DNA of 64,000 nt from Acanthochlamys bracteata (Eukaryota > Streptophyta > Magnoliopsida > Pandanales > Velloziaceae). The stretch spans positions 12,405,001 to 12,469,000 of the forward strand of contig CM034126.1 of NCBI GenBank assembly GCA_019914995.1, read 5' to 3'. The position numbers and the translations under genes were made by a program. The notes under the pieces were generated by a model that worked only from the letters and a program-made list of their open reading frames with translations, was not told the DNA's origin and did no database searches. This document shows, one piece after another, positions 25,086-43,369 of the stretch (positions within the stretch are counted from its first letter, which is position 1; each line of letters begins with the position of its first letter).

Positions 25086-26747
25086 CTATGGGGCCTTCTT
25101 GCTAATTTCCTCTTTGTATGGTAACTTACATGCTTCCATTTGCTTCTTTATCCTCATCTGTCCAAGCACTTCCGCAACAGTACGGCAACGACATTGGTTG
25201 CCTGGTCGGATCACATCCCCGTATACAGCCATTTCAATAACGTCAAGTTCCTTATCTGTAGCATCAAGAAGGAAAGTTGGTATTATTGATCAATGCGAAC
25301 TTTGTAATCAACTTACTAAAGCAAGAGCTACTACTAAACGTACCATCTTTGTAATGAGAAAAAGAACAGAAGATCCATCATTCTGGCATAGAATTGGTTC
25401 CGATGATCGAAGTTCAATACAACAGTGAACTATCTAATCGTCAGAAAATGATATATCACCACCACGCAAATAGAACACAATGCAAGCATTCATATTATAC
25501 AATTGGCAAGTTTGCATTTAAACATTTTCAACCCAAAACATGATAGAGGTGTGAAGTGGAGCCAGTCAGGCACCGCGCATTTAAGCCCACTTCATGATAA
25601 GCTAAGATTTTAACAATTTACCAGAGAACCTCCGATAACATTCCGAATTTAACCATGTCATATAAAAGTCACATAGAAAGTCCTATAGTTCCGCAATACA
25701 GGAATCTTAGACATTCAGCTACATATAACTGATCAATTGAGCTTCTCACTACATTTGTCAACATTTTAAGCAGTTTCAACCTCAAATAAGTTCATACGTA
25801 GTTAAGATGCTCCATCTCTGATCTCATTATAGTTACAATCAAAGTGAAGCGTGCCATAGCAAAATGCAACCAGAAATTTATGTAGCCATTGCACCCTAAG
25901 AACTTTCAGCAGCTATTACCAGTGAAATTAATGTCGCAAGAGAAACCTTTCAGCTCTGACTTTCCAACGTGCTCCTTATCTGACTTGTACCTGTTCACCC
26001 TTGTTTGAAGAATTTGGCAGTTGTCTGCTGTTGATTCCCCACCTAAAAGACATAGTCACAGCATCATGAAACATTCTGAAGGTCATATGCCATACGTTTG
26101 CAGCTATGTAGTGCTCAATTAGATTAGCAATGTATTAGTTTCAACTGGAGCAAAAGGAAAACCAAAGAAAACATACAACCTACTTAAAATAACAAGATAA
26201 GTTCTATCTTGTTCCACTCTTAATCCTAACTCAGTATGCAAAGACTACAGGGGCCTAGCAAACTAAGCCAACTGTTCGCAAATAATTCGCCCATCAAGAA
26301 ACTGAACATGCGGCACAAAGGTTCTCGTTGGCAAAATACCAAACACTTGGTGACAAGATCACAAGAAAAAGAACCAAGACAAAAGAGAGATACAGAAGAA
26401 ATAAGGCAAGTACTTCTTATAGGCAAAAGATCAAACATTTGGTGAGCAGAACGGTTAGTAAGTTAACCTTTTGAGTAAGGCAGAATGTGGTCGTACTCGT
26501 AACACATGCAACCATGGCAATTGACAAATCTCTTGCAAACAACATTACCAACGGCGTCCAAGCGCCACCGCTCTGGGTGTCGTCCGGGAACCACGTCCGC
26601 TTTTGCCCAGCACGCCACCTTAGCTTTTTTATCAAAGAATCTCGGCCGTTGATTATTCTGGTTATGTTGTTGTTTGTGGTGGTGATCACTGGTTTCCCAC
26701 CACTCGTCTGGGTCTTCCGTGCCAACGCTCTCAGGAGAAGCAGCCAT
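25086..26747 (-). CDS. small HNH-nuclease-domain protein, about 190 aa
   Basis: Exons (5' to 3'): 26468-26747, 25920-26042, 25086-25255, phase-consistent, start MAASPESVG, stop TAG at 25086-25088. The domain reads CHGCMCYEYDHILPYSKGG, then ESTADNCQILQTRVN. The DHI/P/S-K-G-G core followed by N and Q is the classical HNH (beta-beta-alpha metal) motif, and the two Cys just before it resemble the zinc-binding variant. A CRCRTVAEVLGQ block follows. It resembles single-copy plant HNH proteins such as Arabidopsis At3g47490 (recalled, not searched). I see no signal peptide; the N-terminus is His/Gln/Asn-rich. Substrate and role are unknown to me. The reading frame is intact. A MITE begins only 13 bp upstream of the ATG, so its leader or promoter was probably rearranged. 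Confidence 0.85.
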
Positions 26748-26760
26748 AACACTTCACTGC

Positions 26761-26997
26761 GGGGGTGTTTCGGACTGCTTATAAAATAAAATTTTTTTAA
26801 AATAAAAATATTGTTTTTTTAAAAATAAATTATATTTTTTAATTTTTAAAATAATAATAATATATAATAAAAAAAATTTATTACGTAAAATTTTTTTATA
26901 TTTTTTAAATTTTTAAATAATTATAAAATATATATTAAAAAATAAAAAATAAAAAATAAAAAAATTTTATTGGAGAAAAGCGAAACCAAACAGCCCC
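26761..26997 (+). mobile_element. MITE-like element directly upstream of the HNH gene ATG
   Basis: Head GGGGGTGTTTCGGACTGCTT and tail CCAAACAGCCCC are near-inverted ends, flanked by TGC (26758-26760 and 26998-27000). The interior is the family's A/T tract pattern including TTACGTAAAATTTTT. The flanking TGC differs from the usual TAA/TTA, so it may be coincidence or a mutated target repeat. Confidence 0.65.
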
Positions 26998-27839
26998 TGC
27001 TTCACCCACTTGAAAATTGAAACTGGAGACTTCTTGATCGTAAGCGTGTTGAACAGTGATTGAGTTAAAGGTCATGTTTGAAATAGCTGAGAAGGTAAAA
27101 CTACTTCAAACAAAAAAAACGAACAAAACTTTTTCTAAACTTTTAGAGAAAATAACTTTATACATCTAATTATAAACATATAACGTAACGATACTCTTTC
27201 AATTTATGAATTTTTTTTAACAATCGTGTCTGTAATTTTTTAGACTTAAAAAACCTAAAAAATGCCAAAACAATACCATTATAGCCTGGTCCTTAATTGC
27301 TTTTTTTTATTTTAAGATATTTGAATTGGTCGACTTCAAGGCTTCAAGCTACGTAACAACATCCATTGTAAATCTCTGATAGTTTGCGGGTACTGTTTGC
27401 TCTGTTCTTTGTAGAAGAGCTTGAAGGAGAGAAAATTGATCGCAGGACGAGAGTTTTGACATAAAAATACAAACTCGAAGCAACAAAGATTTAGCTGGCA
27501 GTAATAAAATTTAAGCTCTTGATGCGAACCTACGAGTACGTATTTTATAGATACCAACTACATATGGCATTTGAATTATCTAAAGAGCGCGGCTAGGATA
27601 AGTTATTCATGAAAAGCAGCTTTAAAGCATAATGTTCCTGCAAACTTCATAATCAACATACCGGCAACATTTCGCCTTAGTAATCTGTAATACCTACTAC
27701 AGGTTGAGCGGATACTCTCCCTGGTGCCCAACATAAATAAAAAAAGGACTTCACAAATCACAGAAACTAGCAAATAGTATCTGGGATAAAAAGTTTCAAG
27801 TAGATAGCAGCCAGTGCTGTACATAAAATGTCGGATGAA
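26998..27839. other. HNH gene upstream DNA and eIF5A 3' flank
   Basis: No gene is visible. The right part, near 27600-27839, is probably the eIF5A 3' UTR. The left part is the region from which HNH transcription would start if its promoter lies beyond the MITE. Confidence 0.5.
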
Positions 27840-29923
27840 CTACTTTGGGCCGATGTCCTTGAGGGCGCAAATCTGTTCCTCTCCCATGGCAGACATAACA
27901 GTCACAACAAGGTCTTTTCCCTCACCAAAACCATCCTTGATCTGTTTCCACATAAAGTTGAGTGAGATCCATGAAAGTTCAGGCATAGATCAGATGCAAC
28001 ATCAGCTACAAGAAGGTTAATAGAAGAAAAAAGTTCTTCTGGAAGCCAAGACCAGTATTTTAGATGAGAACATAAATAATGTAATCTTGTTAAGTGGTGG
28101 CATATATTGAATCTAGCAACTCTGACTCTTGCATCTAGGTAAGCTACACATCACCTTAATCTCAAATATACGTATGAAGATAGTTTTTTATAACACCTGC
28201 TACTTGTTCTCGCTTCCTAAACCTCCTAGCACAAAGCCACATTAATTAAGCATCATCAATAAAAGTCGCACCACCAATTCAAACATGTCATTATTGTTTA
28301 GACATTACCATGTGAATCGTGATTTCTTTTTATTCTTTTTTTTTAAAGAAAGGACACAAAAACAGAGGCACCATGGTATACTATCTCAAAAGGCAAGAAA
28401 CTCCAACAACCATGCAGCACAACATCGTAAAGTACAGTAACAGCATAAGTAATAATTAGAATACTGAATCAATTCAAGACATCACCTGGCTAAGGAGGGT
28501 TTCGTCAGTAGGAAGACGAAGGTCATCCTTGGTGTTACCATTTTCAGTAAGCAAGCTCACCTATCACAGCAAACACAACAAATTTAAACAAAGACAAGGA
28601 TTACTAAACAAGACCTTAAAGGAGAAAAACTTACGAATCCATCTTCAGAGATATCAATCAGCTGGTAGTCAGTACGATTCACATGTGGAACCTGCATCAC
28701 AAAGTGGATGAGTCCAAGCTTACAATTCTTTTATATCCACCACATAAACTGTGACATCTACTTACATCACAATTGTGCGATGAGGGAACAATATCCTCAA
28801 GCTTCTTCCCATTGAAGATGTCAATCGCCACAAAGTGACATTTTGCATGGCCATGTTTCCCAGTTTTGGAGGTAGAAACTTCCACAACCTAATAAAGAAA
28901 GCAATTCAGGTGAATACACAGGAAGCATTTCCAAGTTATGTAACAGCAAGAAAGAAATAAATCATATAGAGTTAAAACTTTACTTAAATAATCTATCAGG
29001 TACAACTTACAGCTAAAACAACACTGCAAGACATTAAAATTTTGACAGTTGACTATACACCCGAACATCTATAATTACAGCTACATCTACAAATAGCAAC
29101 TTATAAGTAGTCTATATAAGTTTGCATTAGTGCATATCCCAAGAAAATGCATGTAACAGCAACCACATGACACAAAGGTATCATACTTATCCACAAACAA
29201 CAAAAGCCCTTGATATAGCTATTATGAAGTGAAACATCAAGTGATCATACAAAGATCTCCAACCTAATGCCCATTAATGCTGATACATCATCAGTTCTTC
29301 ACAAGTCTATCACTAGTTTTGGACATAAGCAGAACTCACAAAGCATCCTCTCAGTGAACTAGATAATCATAAACACAAGCCACGAGGAGCAACAGCTTCC
29401 ACCACGAGTTCTAGACCAACAGAGACAATTAACAAACTTTGCCATGCATCAACACTTACACTACATTAATACCACTCTAAAACAGCGCTTCAGAAAACCA
29501 AATAGGTCATATTGATAAAAGCATCATCATTACAACATCCACTGACTCAAATCAATAACACCACAGGTTAACACATGTATGAGATATAAAGAGTCCTTTA
29601 AGCACATACAAAGGAGCAGACCGAGAGACATATTGGCCAAAAAACAAAATCAGGACAAAATACAGGCGATCTCCTCAGGAAACTACAAAATCTCAACGAT
29701 CAAGACGAATAGAACAAAATCGAAACAAATATAAAAAAGTCGCAACAGATCACAATCAATCACGGTACAGGAAAAGGTTTTCAATCAAATCAACCAATAC
29801 CTTGCAGGGACGGCCCTTGATCACGATGTACCCGTTCTTCCGAATGGTTCCAGCCTGCTGCGGATAAGTCTTCGAAGCACCAGCGTCGGCCTTCGACTCG
29901 AAGTGGTGTTCCTCGTCCGACAT
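27840..29923 (-). CDS. eIF5A: translation initiation/elongation factor eIF5A, 159 aa
   Basis: Ribosome-bound factor that promotes peptide bond formation at stalling motifs such as polyproline. It needs hypusine made from one lysine by deoxyhypusine synthase and hydroxylase. Exons (5' to 3'): 29801-29923, 28766-28888, 28635-28691, 28486-28560, 27840-27941; all have complete codons at the junctions, giving 159 residues, the normal plant length. The hypusination loop [12 protein letters not shown] is intact with the modified lysine at 52. The N-terminal KOW-like domain and C-terminal OB-like domain (ending LKDIGPK) are both complete. Nothing suggests a pseudogene. There is probably a leader intron (see 29932-30083). 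In Arabidopsis an eIF5A gene lies beside WRKY4 and a DUF863 gene, the same neighbourhood as here. Confidence 0.97.
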
Positions 29924-29931
29924 CGCTGCTC

Positions 29932-30083
29932 CTGAGATTCCTCACACAACAAAAAAGATCATTAATCGATTAGAACGATAAAAAGCCAACAAATTGAAGC
30001 AATCCTTGGATCATATTGACTGGTTTTGGTAGCAGAATAGAACAAAATAATCGAGATCTAGGGTTCCTCAGTACCTTCGTTAC
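29932..30083 (-). other. probable leader intron of eIF5A
   Basis: On the minus strand a CAGAG|GTAACG donor (exon end 30084) and a TCTCAG|GAGCAGCG acceptor lie just before the ATG (29923). The intron contains AACCCTAG (30058-30065), close to the telo-box AAACCCTA common in plant translation genes. It is inferred from splice motifs only. Confidence 0.45.
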
Positions 30084-30119
30084 CTCTGTGAGCGAAAGCG
30101 AGCGTGAGACGAGACGACA

Positions 30120-31620
30120 AAAATATCGGCCGGGTTTTTTTTCTCTAGGTTTTTATGATCCTCGATTGAGAGGACTGTAGGTCGAAGTTTGGTAGCGACT
30201 GTATTGGCCGAATATTGTTATTTTTTCTGTTTTTTATTTATTCATTACATGGGACCTATTGGAGATCGCTCAAAAAATGGTTATCGGAGCTTATAAATTA
30301 ATATATATAACGTACAATATATATCATTTTGTAAAGTTTGAGATTGGTGTAATGGGTTTGGTAAGTTTGAGTGGAGTGATTGGTGTTATTAATGCATTGG
30401 ACGAAGAAGAAGAACAAGAACAATAAGAATATAATAGAAAGTAGGGTGGTTGTTTCTTCTTAGAGCATTAGTACTAGATAGCATAAGAGAAACTGAAAAA
30501 AGCTTGTTGATGTTGTTAAGGAACACCACCAGCATATAGAAATGATAAAGATATATTAACATTAATAAATATCAGCCGAAGATATATAAATAATAAACAT
30601 ATATTAATATTAACAAATATCAGCCGAAGATTCAAGATAAGCTAGACCACATCGTCAATATTGAGGTCTAATCAAAAAAAATTTGTAAATGATTCGAACA
30701 TCTAGATAATGAATCAATTTAAAAGCGGTTTGGCTCAAAATCAGATCGATTATAGTTTAGATCAATTTGTAAATTCAGAATCCATTTAAACTCAAGTACT
30801 CAGTATTTGAATTTGATAACTATGCATGTGGTCGTTTGATTAAATTAAATTATTTGATCATAAATTTCATATAGTATATTATCTAAAATAGGGTGGCGGA
30901 TGTGGAAGGGGCACTTCTGTCCAATCAAGTAAATCGTGGCAATTGAACGGCTAGAGTAGGAGTGAGTATATCACGCATAATTTGATTTTTTCTACACATA
31001 GAATCTAATATCTCACATATAGATATATAGTATATCCAAAACTGTCGAATCAGAATTTTAGATAAGAATGTTTAGTTTGAGTAGGATCATAAAATAAAAA
31101 ATTTAAAGTAAAATTATAAGATTTTACATGACAATAAATTTTATAAAACTTTTTTAATACCATTAAAATTTTTTTGTAATTTTTTAAAATTTAATAAATT
31201 TTTTGGTAAATTTACAAACAGAAAAAAATCTTTTCGATTTAATAAAAAATCTTTCAATATATTTTATAAAAAATTACACAAAACTACACTTTTACCAAAA
31301 ACCTTTTAAAAATTTACGGTAAACTTTTTAAAATTTTACAAAGAATTCTCTCAAATTCAGTTAATTACAAAATTTTCTTCAAAAATAAAATCGTACAAAA
31401 TCGTAAAATGATCAAAATTTTACCGATTTTAAGATTTAAATTAAAGTCCGAGTGAAATTTTACTTAAAAAAAGATTTATTTAAAATATGATCATTTTGGT
31501 GATGTAAATTCATAAAATAGTAGGATCTTAAAATTTAAATCAAAATTTTGATAACCTTTGATATATCTATGTGATATAATTTTCACTTAAACCCATCTAT
31601 GTGATAATAGTTTCCACTTA
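30120..31620. other. eIF5A promoter and intergenic AT-rich DNA
   Basis: The eIF5A promoter should lie just above 30120. A short block (TCAGCCGAAGA with TTAA-rich flanks) is duplicated at about 30549-30582 and 30600-30632. The segment 31070-31560 is A/T-rich with repeated short AAAATTTTAC-like tracts. No gene is visible. Confidence 0.55.
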
Positions 31621-31624
31621 AGTG

Positions 31625-31855
31625 TAAGTTTAGCATTATATTTCAGAAAAAAACCTTCCAATTTTTTAATTTTATATTTTTAATAAATTTTCATATAACA
31701 TTCTACATAATTTATTTAAAAATATTTTAATAATTTTACGTTATAGAAACTTATTATTATTTATTTTTTAATTAAAAATAGTATTTATTTATCAAAATAA
31801 AATAAAAATATTTTATTATAAAAATTTACAATGTACAAACACTTCGAAACAGCCC
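31625..31855 (-). mobile_element. MITE-like element
   Basis: The family tract order appears in reverse (ATTTTACGTTATAGAAACTT in the middle). The right end CGAAACAGCCC is a family terminus. The left end is approximate. Confidence 0.45.
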
Positions 31856-31871
31856 ATGATGTTCTTGAGGA

Positions 31872-32045
31872 TAGAGGTGACAATATGAGTTCATGGGTTG
31901 GTTCCGGATCGACCCATATAATAATCGGGTCAAAATTGTTCAACACTAACCCGACCCATTTATTTATATGGATAAAAATTATCAACCCTAAAACAACATA
32001 TTTAATAATTAAATTATTAAATAAAAATTATAAATATTAATTTTT

Positions 32046-32107
<62 letters not shown>

Positions 32108-32430
32108 ATTATTATTATTAATTATGATATATTTAAAAAGGAAAATATTAATTTTGACAAAAGTTATAAATTAAATAAAAATTAGTTAAAATTAAAATAA
32201 ATTAAAAATATATATATACAATTTTTGCTATTTATTTTGTAATTATTAAGTAATATATACTATATAAATAGTTATACGGGTTAAACGGTCATTTTCAGGT
32301 TAATTCGAACCCAACTTGAACCCGTTTAAATTTTTTGGGTCATTTTCGGGCGACCCGAAATCGACCAAAACCTGACTAAGGCTTGATTCGAATCCGACCT
32401 TTTCGGGTCAGGTCGAAGTTTGCCACCCTA
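31872..32430. mobile_element. non-autonomous element with GGGTCG/CGACCC-rich ends (hAT-like?)
   Basis: The left end GAGGTGACAA and right end TTGCCACCCTA are imperfect inverted repeats. Inside lie dispersed GGGTC, CGACCC and CGGGTCA words, a composition seen in a widespread plant MITE class. A (TA)n tract of about 50 bp and a TTA run (32050-32120) sit in the middle. I saw no convincing 8-bp target repeat, so the superfamily is a guess. Confidence 0.45.
32050..32120 (+). repeat. (TA)n followed by (TTA)n microsatellite
   Basis: About 26 TA units (32050-32102) run into about six TTA units. It is inside the GGGTC-rich element and likely unstable. Confidence 0.95.
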
Positions 32431-32676
32431 CTCACCGTTTGAGATGGCTTATAAAATAGAGCTTTTCTAAAATAGAAAATATTTTTGTTCTTTTTAGAAA
32501 ATGAGCTCTATTTTTTTTACTTAAAAAAAAATAATAAAAATATGCAATAAAAAAATCTCATTACGTAAAATTTTTCTACACTATCTAAATTATTAAATAT
32601 TTATAAAATATGTATTAAAAAACGTAAAATAAAATAATTAAAAAGTGGCTTTTGGTATGCACTACCAAATGCACCC
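32431..32676 (+). mobile_element. MITE-like element
   Basis: Head ACCGTTTGAGATGGCTTATA and tail CCAAATGCACCC, with CTA/TTA at the flanks (one mismatch). The interior shows the family motif TCTCATTACGTAAAATTTTT. It directly abuts the GGGTC-rich element. Confidence 0.6.
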
Positions 32677-32706
32677 TTATTTTTTCTTTCGTCTTTATTT
32701 ATATAA

Positions 32707-32865
32707 TGTCTGTTTGAGAGTATTTATAAAATAAAAAGTTTCATGAAATGCAAATTATATTTATTCTGTTTCAAAAAATAAATTATATTTTTTATTTAAA
32801 TTTAATAATAATAAATTTTTATAATTTTAAATACATTTATAAATATTATAAAAAATTTAATGAAA
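32707..32865 (+). mobile_element. truncated MITE-like copy upstream of MetRS
   Basis: It starts with CTGTTTGAGAGTATTTATAA, the family head, and loses similarity about 145 bp before the MetRS ATG. It could therefore contribute promoter DNA. Confidence 0.4.
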
Positions 32866-32958
32866 TGAAGGCGTGAAAAATGTTTTAGACGCAACGCGAA
32901 TCGCACGGCAAGCCCGATAACGATAAGCCGCCGCCCCTCGGTTCGCGGGCTTCATTGA

Positions 32959-39470
<6,512 letters not shown>

Positions 39471-40407
39471 AACCACATTTGCAAGCATCTGTAAGTGCAG
39501 TTAATTCTTTTTGGACTTATCTTTTTTCATTGCCCCTACAAGGTGGCTATAGACCTTAGCATATGCATGTGTAAACTTTTTAACCTATTCGTATGCAATC
39601 TGTTCCAAGCTTCATTTCTTGATATATTTTTTGGTATAATGTTTCACATTTATGCACGGACTACCTATTGTTACTTCGTATAAGATATACTGAATCAAAG
39701 AAAAACAAAAAACTTGTGTAATGAAAAGTAATCCAGACAAGCATTCTGTTAGGTTGCCTACATATAATAGTCTGTATGCGTAGCAAATTAGCTAAAACAT
39801 GAACGAGACGATCTGTCATTGTGAAACCCTTTCTCAAGCTTCTTGCGGTAATTCTGAGAAGATCAAATGCATATTTTAGACTTTCACCGACCAAGATCCA
39901 ATTCATGCGGCTTAGCAACAATCGGAAGTTAACTTGAAGTCAATAGTTTATAGTTAATTCGATCATCAATAAGAAAACGATCACTGAAGTCCAAGAAAAT
40001 TCTATATGAATAACTCAACCCAAGAAATCACAAAATTCTCCCAACTAAACTAAATAACTCAACCCTAAACAAAATGCTCCATTAAATCAGCTGAAACATT
40101 TGCAATCTTTCCTTCACATGAAAAACATTTGGATAGACAAGATAATAAAGTTAACTACGTTGTAACGTATATATAGTGATGTACATATATTGATTGCTCA
40201 TGGTCAGAGAATGCTGCAGATCATTACATTACATTACATATTACATTCATTTCATTATTTTTGGTTACACTAGTTATTCATATCAGTTCCAGAAAAATAC
40301 AAACATAATGAGCACTCTTAACTAAACACAACTAACTTATGACCTAAAGACGCAGATTTTTAGCTCAGCAAAGTCGAGATGGCCTTCTCTCTTCTGTAGA
40401 TGAAAAA
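39471..40407. other. convergent 3' flanks of MetRS and the oxidoreductase
   Basis: About 940 bp lie between the two stop codons. They probably hold both 3' UTRs and perhaps overlapping transcript ends. A short ATTACATT repeat lies near 40220-40255. No gene is visible. Confidence 0.6.
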
Positions 40408-42900
40408 TCATCTCGATGAAGTTTTTTTTGAGACGAATTCGAAAGATATCCCGTTTTCCTGGATACGTTCTTGGAGGTCAGTTGGGCCAAATACTACCCC
40501 AGGTGTGTAAACACCACCTTTTGGTAGGTTTCCACGCTGGCCAAGTATGATTAGTGCGCATTGAACCAAGATTATTGGTGTAGTTATGTATCCTATCTCA
40601 GGCCCGGAAACTCGGGTAACAATCTCGGTGTCTGGTTTTTTGTCCTGCTGCGAAGCAGCACCAGCGTCACTGTACCCATATCCCATAAACCACATCTTAA
40701 AAGTGGCACTCTTCACTTCTTCCTCTGTTGGTCCCGTCTTTCTGAACCACCCAGCAGAGAATATTTCTGGGTACTTCAGCAGGAGTGACCTGCCAAATGA
40801 AAAGGATGCAAGTAGGCCTAAAGATAACCCAGTTATGATGACTTTAAGAAGTCCCAGTATAGATTTTGTGCCTATTTTGACACCAAAATGAGCTGGCTTT
40901 ACTGTGGACCAAAAGTTCTTTCTCCTCTCTGCCTGTTCGGGGCTTTCATCTGCTCCTGGAAGACCATGTGGGTTCTCTGTTAAAGTTGCAAGTGTTCTAC
41001 GGACAACAATAGCATCAGCAGAAGGAAGCTTTATAGCCCAAAGTCCTATTTCCTTCTGGTGCTCCAGCAATGCGCCTTTTGGTGGTGAGGGGCCTGGAAT
41101 CTGCATACATCAATATAATTACACTATTTCTGGGGAATTATCAATAATAAGATAATCTGCAACGCCAAATGGACATGTTACACAAACCCAAACATCTGGT
41201 ATAGTAGTGTCAGAAGCACTTTCTTTTATAGGATCACAACTATGCTATCATATGGCATCCACATTTTTAAGCTATAAACAAGCAGCAACACAGGTAAATG
41301 CCAAATGGACCTTTTTGGCTTATAGGAGGGTAGGCTGTCATGAATTCCCATCTTTGCATCTGCAAACTCTGATCAATAGCACCAATAAACTGAGTTCTGT
41401 AATTGTTCAACTCAACAGACTGGAGCTTATATTGTTTACCAGGTAAGCAAGATGCCAGCAACCTTAAGCATTTTTCGCATTGAACTATCAACAACAAACC
41501 GGATGATCATAGAAATGAAATTCATATTAAGCACTCATTTTAGCTTGAGGATGGTCATAATCAAATATCAACTTAGATCAACAAATGATCCACCTTCAGC
41601 ATAGGAAAGCAACATATTGTACCAGCAGCTAAACTGACAAGGAGCTATAATGAAAAGCGACAGTAAAGGTATTGCAAAAAGACTTCAAAAGGAAGAAAAA
41701 AGTTTCCAGTATTAAATCAACTTTAGAATTTCCTGTCATGCTATCGTTTGTTTTCCAAGTTAAGTAATGCAACAGTACTCAGATTTAACGCTTGTAAAGA
41801 TTCGCGGTCATGGTACAAAGAAGCATTAAGCAATATCGAAGTCTATCTCATATCACACAAGAAACATTTAAAGGTGAGCCTTATACCATCAAAAACTGCT
41901 GGAAGATTCAACTAAATTAAGGAAAACATGAGGACAGAATTTAAAATTTTAAACCTTTCAAACATCGAACAGAACTTTATAGAACACAAAGTTTCAACTA
42001 AAGATCATCAAGTAGACCTTTTACCTGTGGCCTTGCTCTCCTGGCCCTAGAACGTCTAAGCTCCTGCAATTTCGCAGAATTGGCCACCCCGAGAACTGCT
42101 GACTCATAAGTCCCAATATTACCCACAATTTTCCTTTCTGATTCCAGAACCAGGTATGCCTCAATCCTGTTAACGGTCATACCTCCAGCCCACTGCCTAG
42201 AGTTGAACATCACTCCCAGCTCTGCAGGCACTGAATCATAGCTGTAAAAATAAACTTACAAAATATAAATTGACCTTTAATAGCTTGAGGTCATTTAAAT
42301 TAGACCTTTTTTAAACTCATGCAACTCAATTACATATATAAACAGATCTAACATCACATTCATGAAGATTATCTCTATCATGAAGAAGCAACCAAATTTC
42401 ATAAAAACTATTACTGATGTTTTTTTTTTTCACCGAACAAATCATTACCCGCAAGCTGAAACCATCAAAGATCCATTCTTTTTAGCTTCCTCATGGTGCT
42501 CGGCTTCAACTCTCTCCATAAACTCAGGCTCACCGGAAATATCCAAATAGTCCGTCCCCGCGGCAGCGCACGCGGCAACCACAGGCGGACCCAGAACTCT
42601 AAACGGTCCAGCGCAGTTCAACACCAGCCTGGCACGCTTAGCCAGATCAAACACCGAATTATAATCACCGACATCAACAGAAATCAACGGCAATTCAACG
42701 CTATTGGCTTCGCAGTTGGCCCAAGAGAGTGCAGCGGCGAGGCGAGCTGTGCTCCGGCCGGCAAGGGCAAGGGAGTTGAGCGGACTAGATCTAGTTCTAT
42801 AGAATTTGAGAGCTTCTCTGATAACATACTTGCCCGTGAATCCTGAAGCGCCTAAGATCACTGCGTCGAACTCTCGATTCTTGATCTCATTCGCCGCCAT
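40408..42900 (-). CDS. saccharopine dehydrogenase-like oxidoreductase, 453 aa
   Basis: Exons (5' to 3'): 42449-42900, 42025-42241, 40408-41100; the chain is phase-consistent, from MAANEIKN to KKTSSR. An N-terminal Rossmann fold carries the dinucleotide motif LGASGFTGKYV (about 16-26). NCAGPFRVLGPPVVAAC and YLDISGE follow, hallmarks of the saccharopine dehydrogenase/trans-enoyl-reductase-like group. A hydrophobic helix (VIITGLSLGLLASFSF) in the last exon suggests membrane or lipid-droplet association, as in animal SCCPDH. The closest plant protein I recall is Arabidopsis At5g39410, annotated as a probable mitochondrial saccharopine dehydrogenase-like oxidoreductase. It lacks the lysine-ketoglutarate reductase half of true LKR/SDH, so a role in lysine catabolism should not be assumed. 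I see no obvious transit peptide. Confidence 0.92.
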
Positions 42901-43369
42901 GGTTCTGAGAAAACAAAAAATCGAAGCTTTTTTTCGCGTCTTCCTTTCCTAGTACACAGAAGGGAGTACAGATGGGGAGCAGCGTTGTTAGCAGTTTAGT
43001 TGGATTTGCAGGCTTATTGGGCCTTCTTGTTTGTCCAACAAAACCACTGGGCCTGTTATAATCGGAATGTGTGGACTGCTCAAATATTGAAGTAATTAAC
43101 ACATGGAGTTAAGTTTTGAAGAACAGCAAATAATTCACCAAAGCATTTTGCAGAATTGTGTGGGCCTGTTATTATATCTGGCTAAAGGAAGCTTAAACAT
43201 TATATATAAATTTTTAAGTTTAAACAAATTTATAAATTATTATAAAAAATATTAAAAATATAAAATTAACAAAAAATTTGGAGATGGATTCAGACAAAGT
43301 ATAAGAAATGTAGACGAATATAATAATTCTGCAAATAAGAAAACGAAAATGGAGATTAATGCATTTTTT

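Noticed and set aside
26487..26789. Plus-strand 100-codon open frame
   Set aside because: It is antisense to HNH exon 1, whose motif and splice sites are convincing, and it runs into the MITE.
32385..32400. Possible tRNA B-box (GATTCGAATCC)
   Set aside because: It lies inside the GGGTC-rich transposon end, and I could not fold a cloverleaf or find an A-box at the right distance.
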